From assembly GCF_000150275.1 (NCBI RefSeq), contig NW_002060945.1, positions 3,247,172 to 3,311,171 on the forward strand: a stretch of 64,000 nt of DNA, written 5' to 3'. A model generated the notes under the pieces. The model had not been told where the DNA came from. It saw only the letters and a list, made by a program, of their open reading frames with translations, and ran no database searches. Both the position numbers and the translations under genes were made by a program. Below, in pieces: positions 13,401 through 26,400 of the stretch. Source of the stretch: Trichoplax adhaerens. Its lineage: Eukaryota > Placozoa > Uniplacotomia > Trichoplacea > Trichoplacidae. Every line of letters begins with the position of its first letter. Position 1 is the first letter of the stretch.

Positions 13401-13848
13401 AATTTGTAACAGTAGTAAGAGCTCCAAGATACAATTTTAGGCATCATTATATACGAAATCTTATTACATGCAGTCAAAGATATTGTAATACTGTACCTGA
13501 AAACTTTTAACCTTTTCTGTAAATATTCAGCTTTTGGAGCCAGAATAATAGAAATCGGTGTTAGGAAAGCTGCAAATTGTCATTACATGGACGACAATAA
13601 TGTTTAAAAAAATGAGTTGATTAAATAGGTTCAAACATAGTTCCTTATGTTGCTCAATTACAATTAGTTCAGAACTGATATCGAGAATTCATGTTCATTC
13701 TTTGCTTTAGCTTGCACTAACCCATTAAATAATATAAGCCGGTAATCGACTGCAAACGAGAATCGAGGTAGTACACATTGGTATGATCAAAATACTGGTA
13801 GTAAAGGACCGAGATAGACAAGACAGTCACTGCATCTTCTAACAACAT
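10446..13848 (-). CDS. DOLK: Dolichol kinase (DOLK/Sec59), complete, 13 exons
   Basis: ER multi-pass membrane enzyme that phosphorylates dolichol with CTP, giving the lipid carrier for N-glycans, C-mannose and GPI anchors. Exons in coding order: 13722-13848, 13497-13569, 13118-13209, 12826-12975, 12574-12743, 12260-12390, 11959-12121, 11772-11857, 11550-11682, 11271-11436, 11073-11177, 10928-11005 and 10446-10600. They sum to 1629 bases, 542 residues plus TAA (human 538), with every phase matching. The N-terminal half is many hydrophobic helices. Family signatures in the C-terminal half are [36 protein letters not shown], the nucleotide-site segment [19 protein letters not shown] followed by [11 protein letters not shown] across the next junction, and [15 protein letters not shown] near the end. 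The first exon is the least conserved; its ATG is chosen because the frame and donor phase fit. It is head to head with PTAR1. Confidence 0.97.
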
Positions 13849-14885
13849 GATTAACTTCAGATTCTTCTTCGTGATATTCAAAACATAAGATCAGTGATAA
13901 CTCCAAGTCTAGCTAGGTCATAGCTCTGATTACTATATACTTATAATTATCAGTTTCGTAGCTCCCGGATACCCAAGATCATGAGTGATGCTTCCAGATC
14001 AAGCTAGGCTAGAGATGTAACGTTACTTAAGGTCTTTCAAAAGCTGAGCAAAATATTCAATCAAAAGTAGTAATGATGCTTTAAAAGCTGGATGAAAGGA
14101 GATTGTTTATAGCAACCTGTCCATCTAGGCATCGATCCATATTCTCACAATCCAAGTCTGAACTTTGCAGCCTTGTTCATAGTCCATCCATCCTGCAAGG
14201 AGCTCGCTTTCGATGCTTTCTATGGCAACTACAGTCTGCATTTACGAAAGAAGTCCATCCAACCGCCTATCCGAGCGTTGGCTTGAATATCTTGTGTATC
14301 AAACATATATGCAGTAGTCATACTAATGATGCTAAGGCAGAATCATTTCTTGGATGAAAGAAACGAAGGTATTAGTCTGGATGGAGATCCTTTCGATGAA
14401 TGGCTAGCAGTTTATTTACTCCAGTTTAAACTTTTATAAATACTCATCGTCAAGAGATTTATGCTAATTGTACGTTAGAAAAGTAATCGCTATATGAAAG
14501 TGTCATGACCCTGTCATAGTTAGCGTGGTAATCCTTGGATAGCATATAGAATAGCTGCAGTTAGTTGTTCAATCGTGACTATTTCGTGTGTAAACAGAAA
14601 TGCCTGAAATATCGAGGCTAGGAGACTTTTGGATGTGGCCAGTTTGCAATTTGGAAATGAAATTTTGTTAATATTCGATCATGGAAGGAGAGAAAGGATA
14701 CACCGAATTAGTCAAAGTTCTAAATAGCCAGGAATGCATGTCAGTCATTAATTTAGTAGTCATTTTCCGCTAGGAAACACTGCTGCAATTTTGAATTTGA
14801 TATGTGGATTGTAATGTCGTCCTGTAGGAGTTCATCATACTAGTACAGTTCAACAATATTGATATGTGAAATATTTCATTTATAG
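13849..14885. other. Region between DOLK and PTAR1, probably both promoters and the missing PTAR1 first exon
   Basis: About 1 kb between two divergent genes. The first PTAR1 coding exon should lie here. An ATG frame at 14681 is a candidate, but all its GT donors are phase 0 and the next exon needs phase 2, so it cannot be joined directly. The stretch 14100-14390 is visibly richer in G and C than its surroundings, with repeated CCATCC-type words. I could not assign it. Confidence 0.4.
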
Positions 14886-16586
14886 AGAGGAACTTGGAAT
14901 CGTTCATGGCTCAGATAATGATTTGATATTTATTGACGGTAAGCTAGGAATATCAAGCGGACTTGGTAAGAAAATATACGTTTTTGTACATAAAGAATTC
15001 TTTAAAGTTAGATCATCCAGCTCCGATCTTAATGACTGCGATTTAGGTAATGGCAAGAGATTAAAAATATATTCTTTACATTATTAAGTACGATAGTATA
15101 CACGTATTCGATTTAATGATGGACCTTCAATAACCTTGACCAGCTTTCTAACTTTTACCTCTCTTTTTTTATTTACGTTGCATGTTTGTGATCTTTGTGT
15201 ATCAAGTAATTGCTAGTCTTTCAATGGTTTTACTGCTGTTCAACCCGGAATGCTATACAGCATGGAATGCAAGGTGTCTAAACTAATTTTGACATGCATA
15301 ACAGACGATGATTAGACCATGTTTAACTACTCTGTTATAGATATTCGCAGCTGCTTGTACATTATATATATGCTTTCTTCTTTCATATAGAAAAGAATTA
15401 ATTACCTCTGAAAAAATATCCATTGCTGATGAATTTCGAATAATGAATCTTATTTTAACCTGTTATCCCAGAAGTGCTGAATTATTTAGCCATAGGTTAA
15501 CTGGACTTGATATGTTAACTACAGTATATTGCGTACATTGATTCAATTTTGGTAAAATTGGCCAATTGCTAATAATTCATTGTATGGTAATCCTACTATC
15601 AATATACGTCATGTTTAGGCGATGGCTTATTCAACATGCTGCTAAAATCGGTGATTGCGATATCAAAACATTATGCAAACTAGAATTAACAGTAGCAGCG
15701 AAAACTGCTGATCAATATTACAGTAATTATATTAGTTGGAGTCATCGATGCTGGATATTATGTACATATTTGGCAAATTATCAAGAGGTAAAAACTTGCC
15801 CAAGGAAGGACTAGCTTCAAAATATAAAAGCTGATCAAAGTTTGAAAACTAATAATTACAACATTTCTCTTTGAGCTAGATTTTATTAAGCGAGCTTCAA
15901 GATACTGCCTTATGGCTGCAGATGCATGTATCTGATAGCAATGTATATTATTACCGGCAGCAATTGTTGACCTTATTGGTTCAGCTCAAGTAAGTTCTAT
16001 TTTATTAGTTATTTAGTATATATTGGCCTTGTTGTTATGTGATAAGTTATGCCTATTGTTGGAATCCTATTTGAAATAGTATAGCAAATGAAATCTTCTT
16101 ATAATCATAGCCAGGTAAACGTCAAGAAACTATGGGTAAGCGAGCTGCAAGTTAATAGAGAATTAATAGAATTCTATGTAGGTCACGAATCCATGTGGTT
16201 ATTTAGGTATGGAAATTGAGCTACAAATACATACTATATTAAGTATCGGAAGGTGAAGAAATTTTACTATACTAAGCAAATTCTTTGATAGACGATTTCT
16301 ATTGGCTAATATTCCAGTGAACAATGAAGAAAAGAAAAATTTATGCCATCAAGGTAACGATTTAATCAAAGCACAATTGTACTTCAATTCTGCAGGTTTA
16401 TTCTACTACTTTACCTTGGTATTCTGATCTACTTCAACAATCATTTTAGAGATGGAATTTGTAAATGAGTCTTGCCTAGTCAAAGAAAGTACTGACTTAA
16501 CCTTTGGACCCAATAGGCAAATTCATTTTGCTAAAGAATATAAAATATTCATCAACTTTATGATATCAACTTTAGATAATATTTAA
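14886..16586 (+). CDS. PTAR1: PTAR1, protein prenyltransferase alpha-subunit repeat protein; first exon not placed
   Basis: Alpha subunit of geranylgeranyltransferase III, which pairs with RABGGTB; in mammals it adds a second lipid to farnesylated YKT6. Exons: 14886-15046, 15207-15273, 15391-15495, 15619-15787, 15880-15989, 16111-16206, 16292-16353 and 16450-16586. Phases match throughout and give 301 residues after the first junction, against about 400 in human. The first listed exon aligns with the conserved EIGLIP...ENKLG region (here ELGIVHG...DGKLGISSGLG). Alpha-repeat signatures follow: LLLFNPECYTAWNAR, LTCYPRSAELFSHRRW, YYSNYISWSHRCWIL, ILLSELQDTALWLQMHVSD and FYVGHESMWLFRRFL. The last exon ends in a hydrophilic helix. 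The variable loop before the last exon is much shorter than in human. The start codon must lie upstream; see the adjoining region. Confidence 0.93.
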
Positions 16587-17374
16587 AGGCCTGTCGATAG
16601 ACAATACAAGTTCTTGGCATTACATTGCTTGCTTTATGATCTATGCGGTATAGAGTCTATGTTAAAACATTATTACCTCAAAATGACATGTGTAACTCTG
16701 AATATTGAGTATAACTATGACGATAGGTATATATGGTTTATCATTATACATTTTATTCTTCGGTTTCACTTTTAAAAAATCTTGTAGTGATAATAGTGCT
16801 TGCATCTTATACAGGTATTTCTGTGATAGGGATAATTAAACAATAAAAATTTTTGAATAATTTCGGAATATAAAAACCTTTCGACGTGTAAATATTGCAG
16901 TCGCGTACACAGTACTCTTGATATAGACGATAGATAGAATACTGTAATAGTTAATTTGTGCATCATGATTATTGTGCTTTAAAAGCCAGCATCAATCGAA
17001 TGGTATTGTAGTTGCATGACATTTCTAAATTATTATGGCAAATCAGTCTAGGTACAAGCTAGCTTTTTCTCAGTAAGGTTTAAGCAATTTAGCGAAATGT
17101 GAAGTTAAAAACATTCATATTTTTCAATTTCAACTTTTGTTCAATTATGATGATAACTATCAGCAAGATAGCAACCAATAAAACTTTGACAATAATAGGA
17201 TACGTGTAATACAGTATGTAATGAACTTATTACTGCTGGATGGATAGTATAGATAAATTGGTAAACACAATAAGATTATATTCTCTGATACTATCTATTT
17301 GCAATTTTGGTGGCTGATTTGGTGTAGGGAATTCTTTTGGGTGAAAGACAGCTCGTTACGTGGCGAAAAAATAT
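16587..17374. other. Convergent 3' region between PTAR1 and NUDT12
   Basis: Nearly 800 bases between two genes that face each other. AT-rich, no recognisable exon, RNA gene or repeat. It should contain both polyadenylation sites, but no single signal stands out among the many AATAAA-like words. Confidence 0.5.
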
Positions 17375-20068
<2,694 letters not shown>

Positions 20069-20879
20069 TGCCAGCGGCCGGTGTTTGCAAATCTCTGCAA
20101 AGCTACAAGTTGAGCGATTCTTTTTCGGCTCGAGAGTAAAGACTACAGAGTTAATGGAGAGAGTTTGCCTTTTATATGTTATACTGTACTGTACAGTATA
20201 GTACTGTATAGTGCCAGCTGTAAGAACTGTATGGTACACTGTACGGTTGGGTATAGTACTATGGGCGGGCCTGGCGATAGACTGACTGCTGATGCATCCT
20301 ATCCGAGGATATGGCGAGGATGTTGGTTACACAAGATATTTCCATCATGGTGGATATTCAACTCTTTGCAGAGACTTGTTAACTCATTTTTAGCCCACAA
20401 AGGTAACAAGAACTCAAGTTTTTTTTTACTATAAGGGGAAAAATAGATTAGTTAACGCCAGGAGAGCAAAAATGTTGAGTTGATTAGCAAGGGTTGCTGG
20501 AAAAAAGAGAGCAACTAGGGGGGGGGGTACGCAGCCGTTGATGACTATCGACTCCAACATCGTACTCAAATTTGTCCAAATTTGAGGTTACCTGATACTG
20601 TAGAATTCGCCTAATTCGTCACCCCTAAAGGGGAAGAACAAATAGCGATGAGTTAGGCCAATTCATTTGACAGGAAATGTATATAGAAGCTGTGCCAGTT
20701 GCCTGAATACAGTGACACATGAGACGAGTTTGGTGAATTCTATTATAGCAAATTGCAAATGAATGATGTACGCTTCCAATGGCCAGTAAATACAGTATTA
20801 TTGGTGTTGACTCCATCATAAATGGCTCAATATACAGTATCCCTAGCAGTCCACCACTGTTGTAGGGACTACCGCTAAA
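20069..20879. other. Upstream of NUDT12: palindromic words and G-run
   Basis: Sequence upstream of the NUDT12 start. At 20180-20215 there are overlapping palindromic words of the type TACTGTACAGTA. A run of ten or so G lies at 20518-20528. No coding exon is recognisable. The tandem array begins at about 20880. Confidence 0.45.
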
Positions 20880-22390
20880 GAAAGACAAGAAACGGCCTTG
20901 ATTGCAAAATAAGATGGAGGCCTTATGATTTTGTCATTCTACTATACAATACCTACAAGCCAGAAGTGCACAGCATAGCTTACACTTGGTTAAATAGTCC
21001 TGTCATGCCTGTACAGTATGTACAGTACAATCGCATGGACAATTATTTTGATCGCCTACTGTATACTGGACTACTAAAAAAGAAAGACAGGAAACGGCTT
21101 TCACTGCAAAATAAGATGGAGGCCTTCATGATTTTGTCGGTCATTCTACTATACGATTCCCCTTAATAAAAGTGGCTAGCCTACTACAAGGCAGAAAGCG
21201 CTCGCTATAACTTACAACTATTTTGATCGTCTACTGGATACGATCAAAACCTTGATCATCAAAATAAGATGGAGGCCTCATGATTTTGTCAGTCATTCTA
21301 CTAGACGATTCCCATAGAAGTGGCTACCCTACTACAAGGCAGAAAGCGCTCGGCATCACTTCCACTTCGTTCAAAAGCACTGTCATGCCTTTACAGTATG
21401 TACTCCACTATACCATGGACAACTATTTTGATCGTCTACTGGATACGATCAAAACCTTGACTGCAAAATAAGATGCAGAAATATGATGTTTTCGGTCATT
21501 CTACTATACGATTCTCCATATTAAAAGTGGCTACCCTACTACAAGGCAGAAAGTGCTCGCCATAACTTACAACTATTTTGGTCGTCTACTGGATACGATC
21601 AAAACCTTGACTGTAAAATATGATGGAGGCCTTATGATGTTATCGGTCATTCTACTATACGATTCCCCTTAATAAAAGTGGCTACCCTACTTACTACAAG
21701 GCAGAAAGCGCTCAGCATCACTTCCACTTCGTTCAAAAGTACTGTCATGCCTTTACACTATGTACTCGACTATACCATGGACAACTATTTTGATCGTCGA
21801 CTGGATTCGATCAAAGCCTTGACTGCAAAATAAGATGGAGGCCTTATGATTTTGTCAGTCATTCTACAGTACTATACGATTCCCATAGAAGTGGCTACCC
21901 TACTTACTACAAGGCAGAAAGCCCTCAGCATCACTTCCACTTCGTTCAAAAGTACTGTCATGCCTTTACAGTATGTACTCCACTATACCATGGACAACTA
22001 TTTTGATCGTCTAATGGATACGATCAAAACCTTGACTGCAAAACAAGATGGAGGCCTTATGATGTTATCGGTCGTTCTACTATACGATTCTCCTTATTAA
22101 AAGTGGCTACCCTACTACAAGGCAGAAAGCGCTCAGCATGACTTAAAACTATTTTGATCACCTACTGGATACGATCAAAACCTTGACTGCAAAATAAGAT
22201 GGAGGCCTTATGATTTTGTCAGTCATTCTACTATACGATTCCCATAGAAGTGGCTACCCTACTTAACTACAAGGCAGAAAGCGCTCAGTATCACTTCCAC
22301 TTCGTTCAAAAGTACTGTCATGCCTCTACAGTATGTACTCTACTATACCATGGACAATTATTTTGATCGTGTGCTGGATACTGTAGGAAC
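20880..22390. repeat. Tandem array with alternating long and short units (higher-order repeat)
   Basis: Eight diverged copies, each marked by a word like AAGATGGAGGCCTTATGA, at about 20912, 21114, 21266, 21470, 21620, 21832, 22048 and 22196. Spacing alternates between about 205-215 and about 150 bases. The long unit carries an extra block of about 60 bases beginning CATCACTTCCACTTCGTTC and running to ACCATGGACAA. Thus the true period is a pair of about 355-365 bases. Most units hold a perfect or near-perfect inverted repeat, TTTTGATCGT and ACGATCAAAA, with a 9-base loop. The array ends at about 22385 where the second arm of the hairpin is lost. Open frames inside it start with the same MILSV peptide in several copies and are artefacts of the repeat. 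Confidence 0.9.
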
Positions 22391-22753
22391 GATGGTAGGC
22401 ATTGTCACCCACAGTCACGGACTGCTGGAAGGAAGCCTTTGCAGTGTACGCTACGCATGTGCCTGCAAATGATCCTGCGAGAGATTGGCATTCAAACTCA
22501 ACGATGCCAGTCAAACGCTTCAATACGCCACTCTTCTTAGATACACTAGACTAAGAGTCGAGAGACTCCGCTCATCACTGTGGTTTCATCGTCGACGTGG
22601 AAGGATCACTAAAAATGGGTAAGGATAAAAATATTCTTTTTATTGCAACAGGCATAAACTGGATGTTGAACTAATTCTATTTGAGATTGATTGAGCTGAT
22701 TTTCTTCTTATTGATCCAAGTATAGTATTAATCAATGTCTTTTTGATATCGTT

Positions 22754-24204
22754 ATGACATGGTTGATTAAAGGTGCCGTTTCGCCGTCGTCTTCTTGTGC
22801 TGTGGCAGCCATTCTATCGGTTGTTATTTTTACTGGCATGCAAACTTTTAGGACGCAGTTAGCATCAAGTAGAGAAATGACAATCTTGGGTGGTTTCATT
22901 GGATCTGAGCTCTTTATATTCATATTGACTGTATCCGATCATTGATCATCAAAATTGATCTAGTCACACATACTCCTGATTCAAATCATGAAAGTGATGG
23001 ATAGTAAAGCTATCGCTCACTTTCATCATCCAATCTTTTCCATTCGACAACCAGTCCTAGGCAGATACTGTAGTCTTTGCCCTACAGTTGTAGACTATCA
23101 AAGATTGCAGTACTACAGTGTCCGTTTTATCTTGAATAAAGAACTCGATGATGAAATTGAAATTTATTTGAACGCAATGCAATAGCATCCATTACAGTAA
23201 TAGGAATATTGAAATAGTCATACTGCAGCCAGTAGTAGTTCTTGTCCTGTAGATTAGCCGAGTATAGGATACAACTCTTGAATATTGATCTAATCTTATT
23301 AAGTAAGCTAGATGGTCCAATTTTGAAAAAATGTGTAGCATCCCAATGTTATTGTCATCCAAAAAAGCAATAAGATATGTAAACTAAGTATGGATGCCCA
23401 CGTTATTCCTTAACTGAATGATACAGGCTATTAGCAACTTTGAAATGTTCGCCTTTGGCAAGAATTTCGCTGCTAGTATATTTCCTGAAGGTTGGTCAAT
23501 CATGATAAATTTTGACAGTAGCAACATGGATTGAATTAGTATTACCTACAAAACAACTTCAATGAGTTAATGATTGCTACAATTTATAAAAGAAAACAGC
23601 AGAAACAAAATCAATACATTTAAGATAAAGTCAGATTCAATCTCAAAATAGTTTGTACTATATATAGAGATACATTAATAGGTTTACGCGTCTACTGTAC
23701 GTAGTGAATAAAATTGTAGCAAATTATTGTTAACAAATGGATTGTCTTCTACTTTATCGGTATATCGATCATTCTTGTACATATATCGTAAGCAATTTAC
23801 CACGCTATACTTGTACAGTATGAATGCATAGACTAATTCGAGTATCGTCCATGAAAACTAACTTTGACTTATGCCATTTTTAGTCATTGCATCGCTTATA
23901 ATGGCAATGATCGCAAGTGGACTTGTCCATCGTGTGTGTGTTACCACATGGTAAGTTGTACTTAAAAAAGGAAAATTAAATAAATTGACATCCATTTGCT
24001 ATACTATGACTAGTAGGTTCCTGACCAATATAAAACGACACGACTATTTGGCAAGCAATTTCAAATAATGCTTTCAACATGTTTCATTACAGTTTCATCT
24101 TTTCCATGATCGCCTTGTACTTCTTAAATCGGATATCCAACGCTACCTATACCAAGCCAGTACCTCAAACACCTGTCAAATCGGGCAAATCTAAAAAGAA
24201 ATAA
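22754..24204 (+). CDS. KRTCAP2: KRTCAP2, oligosaccharyltransferase subunit
   Basis: Small ER membrane subunit of the STT3A-type oligosaccharyltransferase, linking it to the translocon. Exons 22754-22930, 23427-23490, 23884-23950 and 24093-24204 sum to 420 bases: 139 residues plus TAA (human 136), with matching phases. Conserved blocks are SVVIFTGMQTFRTQLASS, TILGGFIGSELFIFILT, AFGKNFAASIFPE, ASGLVHRVCVTTC and SMIALYFLNRIS. There are three hydrophobic segments, and the C-terminus is a lysine-rich tail (SGKSKKK), typical of ER proteins. The start is the ATG at 22754; the few residues before the first helix differ from human. Its upstream region carries the tandem array 20880-22390. Confidence 0.95.
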
Positions 24205-24741
24205 TGATTGTATAATGTTAAGAAATAACTAAATACTATTACGGTCATAACGAAACACAAATCAATGAGTAGCTATTTTATCCCCCAAATTCTTTATTCA
24301 AATTCCTAAATCAATAAAGGTTTCCTTTTCAATATATCGCAATGTCAATTACTATGGTATTCTTGTATTTGGTAACATTAAACTGACTTGAGTAAAGATT
24401 GGCAAAGACACTTTGCTAAGCAGTAATGCTAATTATACAAGCTTATATCTAATACACTAACATTTTATTTAGATATGAGATAGATACAGTAGACGACTGT
24501 CATATAGTATATGCTTGAGTACAGAAAATAAGTAATCCTAACTTTAAAGCAATTAACCTACTCGTTAGTTCAAAAATTTCCATCAAAGACACTATGGACC
24601 TCAAGTTTAGAAATAAATCAACTTTTATTAACAAGATAGAGATAGTAAGTTGAACATTGATATGGCTTGATAAAGTATAAAGTATCTTAATAATAAATAA
24701 TATGACAAGAGCTTCTTGTTAGCTTCACATTATTATATCAA
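24205..24741. other. Gap between KRTCAP2 and the unrecognised minus-strand gene
   Basis: About 540 bases of AT-rich sequence between two convergent 3' ends. I see no coding exon, repeat or RNA gene. Confidence 0.5.
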
Positions 24742-26046
24742 CTAATTTTTATACCAAGGATTATCTTCAGCTCTCAATCTCTCACGAAAAAGCACTTGTG
24801 CAACCTTGCATTTTAACCTACAAACCTGAGTTATTTTAGTGCTGCTCTCTAGATGCATACTACCATCGTGGATAATGCAATAAATATCAACTAAAGCATT
24901 TATGAGATATATTGTAGTGTAAGGTAAAGCAAAATACCACTGTAGTAATGTATGATATAGCCTAGCGAAATCGATGAAATTTGGAACCGCTGCATCTCGA
25001 AAGTAATCAGAAATTATCCAGATTTCTTACCCAGAAGCAATCTTTATTTTTACGGGTTAATTAACCTACGATTGTAAAAATCCATTGCAGTCAACAAAGA
25101 AACGACATTATTCGGATATTGCCGGGATAGACTGGCTTCTTAATGATGGTACTCAGAAGTCATCCAGATTGTATTTCATTTATTCTACTAGTATGATCTT
25201 TTTATTATACGAAAGACAAGCTAAGGTATTATGATTTTAAATACATAACTTCCTTAGAAGATATCCTTGATGATGAAAAGATTCGTAAAACCATTGTTAC
25301 TTTCTAGCTAAATTATGATATATATGCGTATATACATAGCATGCAGTAATAATTTACAATTTTTTCCATTTTACACGGTTTAATTCAGTCATCGTATTAA
25401 ACAGATTTATCCGTAAAATGAGTTATATATCATATTATTGTCGTATCACTTGGAAAGATATTGTAGCTACAATAATGGTCTATAATGTTATAGCAAAAAT
25501 TTGCTAGTTTTTTGCAAAGTATAGAATAAGAATATGCCTTTACCATAAAGTACAAGAATTAATGTCCAAATGAAAGAGGAAAATTAGCTTAAAATTGAAA
25601 TGTTGCCATATCGTATCAGCGATATTTTGTTCATTAAGCTATATTAAAATTGGGTTATGCAATATACTAGCTTTTAAAATGATATAGTGGTAAAGTCCAT
25701 TCTAAAAATTGTGCTAGATAAAAGCAAGATACTATGCACAGAAGCGAACAGCACTATCATCTTCGATTGGCATAGCATATTCTTAATAAGACAACACTAT
25801 ATCATCACAGAAATTTGTTAGATAGTTGGATTTGTTTTGACTTTCTATTAAAATCTAAAAGGTGATATTAATTTGGTCAGTGCCAAAATAATGATCAAAA
25901 TAATAATAAAAAAAATGGAGTACGGAGATATATAAAGTCATAGGAAAGGAAAGATTGAGATTTATATACCAGTACTTGTAATAGAATTATTTTGAGGATC
26001 CTGTTTATAGTCAACCGGCGGTGCATACCACAAAGTACAAGATTCG
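24742..26046 (-). CDS. Unrecognised conserved-looking protein, last three exons
   Basis: Three exons on the minus strand join in phase: 25970-26046 (donor GTATAT), 25070-25138 (donor GTAGGT) and 24742-24890 (ending TAG). They encode about 97 residues without a stop. Visible segments are CTLWYAPPVDYKQDPQNNS, then SLSRQYPNNVVSLLTAMDFY, then IIHDGSMHLESS and KVAQVLFRERLRAEDNPWYK with a final Asn. The last part is basic and helical. There is no membrane segment or motif I know. The phase-matched frames and low-complexity-free sequence argue for a real gene. The upstream exons are missing from this model; an in-frame stretch at about 26060-26225 may be one, but its junction phase does not fit. The N-terminus and function are unknown. 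Confidence 0.5.
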
Positions 26047-26400
26047 CTACAGCTATTGCATAATTATTAAAGGAGCAAGGTGAATATCAAGATCACATTT
26101 TTTTCCCAACGTATCAATATACGCTGTTATCTTAGTTAATGCTGCAACCGCTAACTTGGTCAAGAATACTAATTTCACTAGGTAGAATTGACACTTTTCC
26201 TTTAAGTATCATCTTTATACCATCTTCCTATTTTTAACGATGGATACTCTTTAGAAAAGCGTGATAATATATAAAATAGTACTATCATCATCATTGCAAC
26301 TATCGTCATTTTTTTTTCTAATAAATGGAGATATATTTCCTTTGGATAAATAGATTGTAATTATAAAATAGTGTCTTGGTCGTTCTCCATCATCATCTTT

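Noticed and set aside
14681-14770. Candidate PTAR1 first exon (ATG frame of 30 codons)
   Set aside because: All available donors in it are phase 0, whereas the next PTAR1 exon needs phase 2; not included in the gene model.
20966-22100. Several similar plus-strand reading frames starting MILSV in the tandem array
   Set aside because: They are the same repeat unit read repeatedly, broken by stops in each copy; no single protein results.
22988-23185. 65-codon plus-strand frame in KRTCAP2 intron 1
   Set aside because: The KRTCAP2 exons join in phase without it, matching human length; no homologue recognised.
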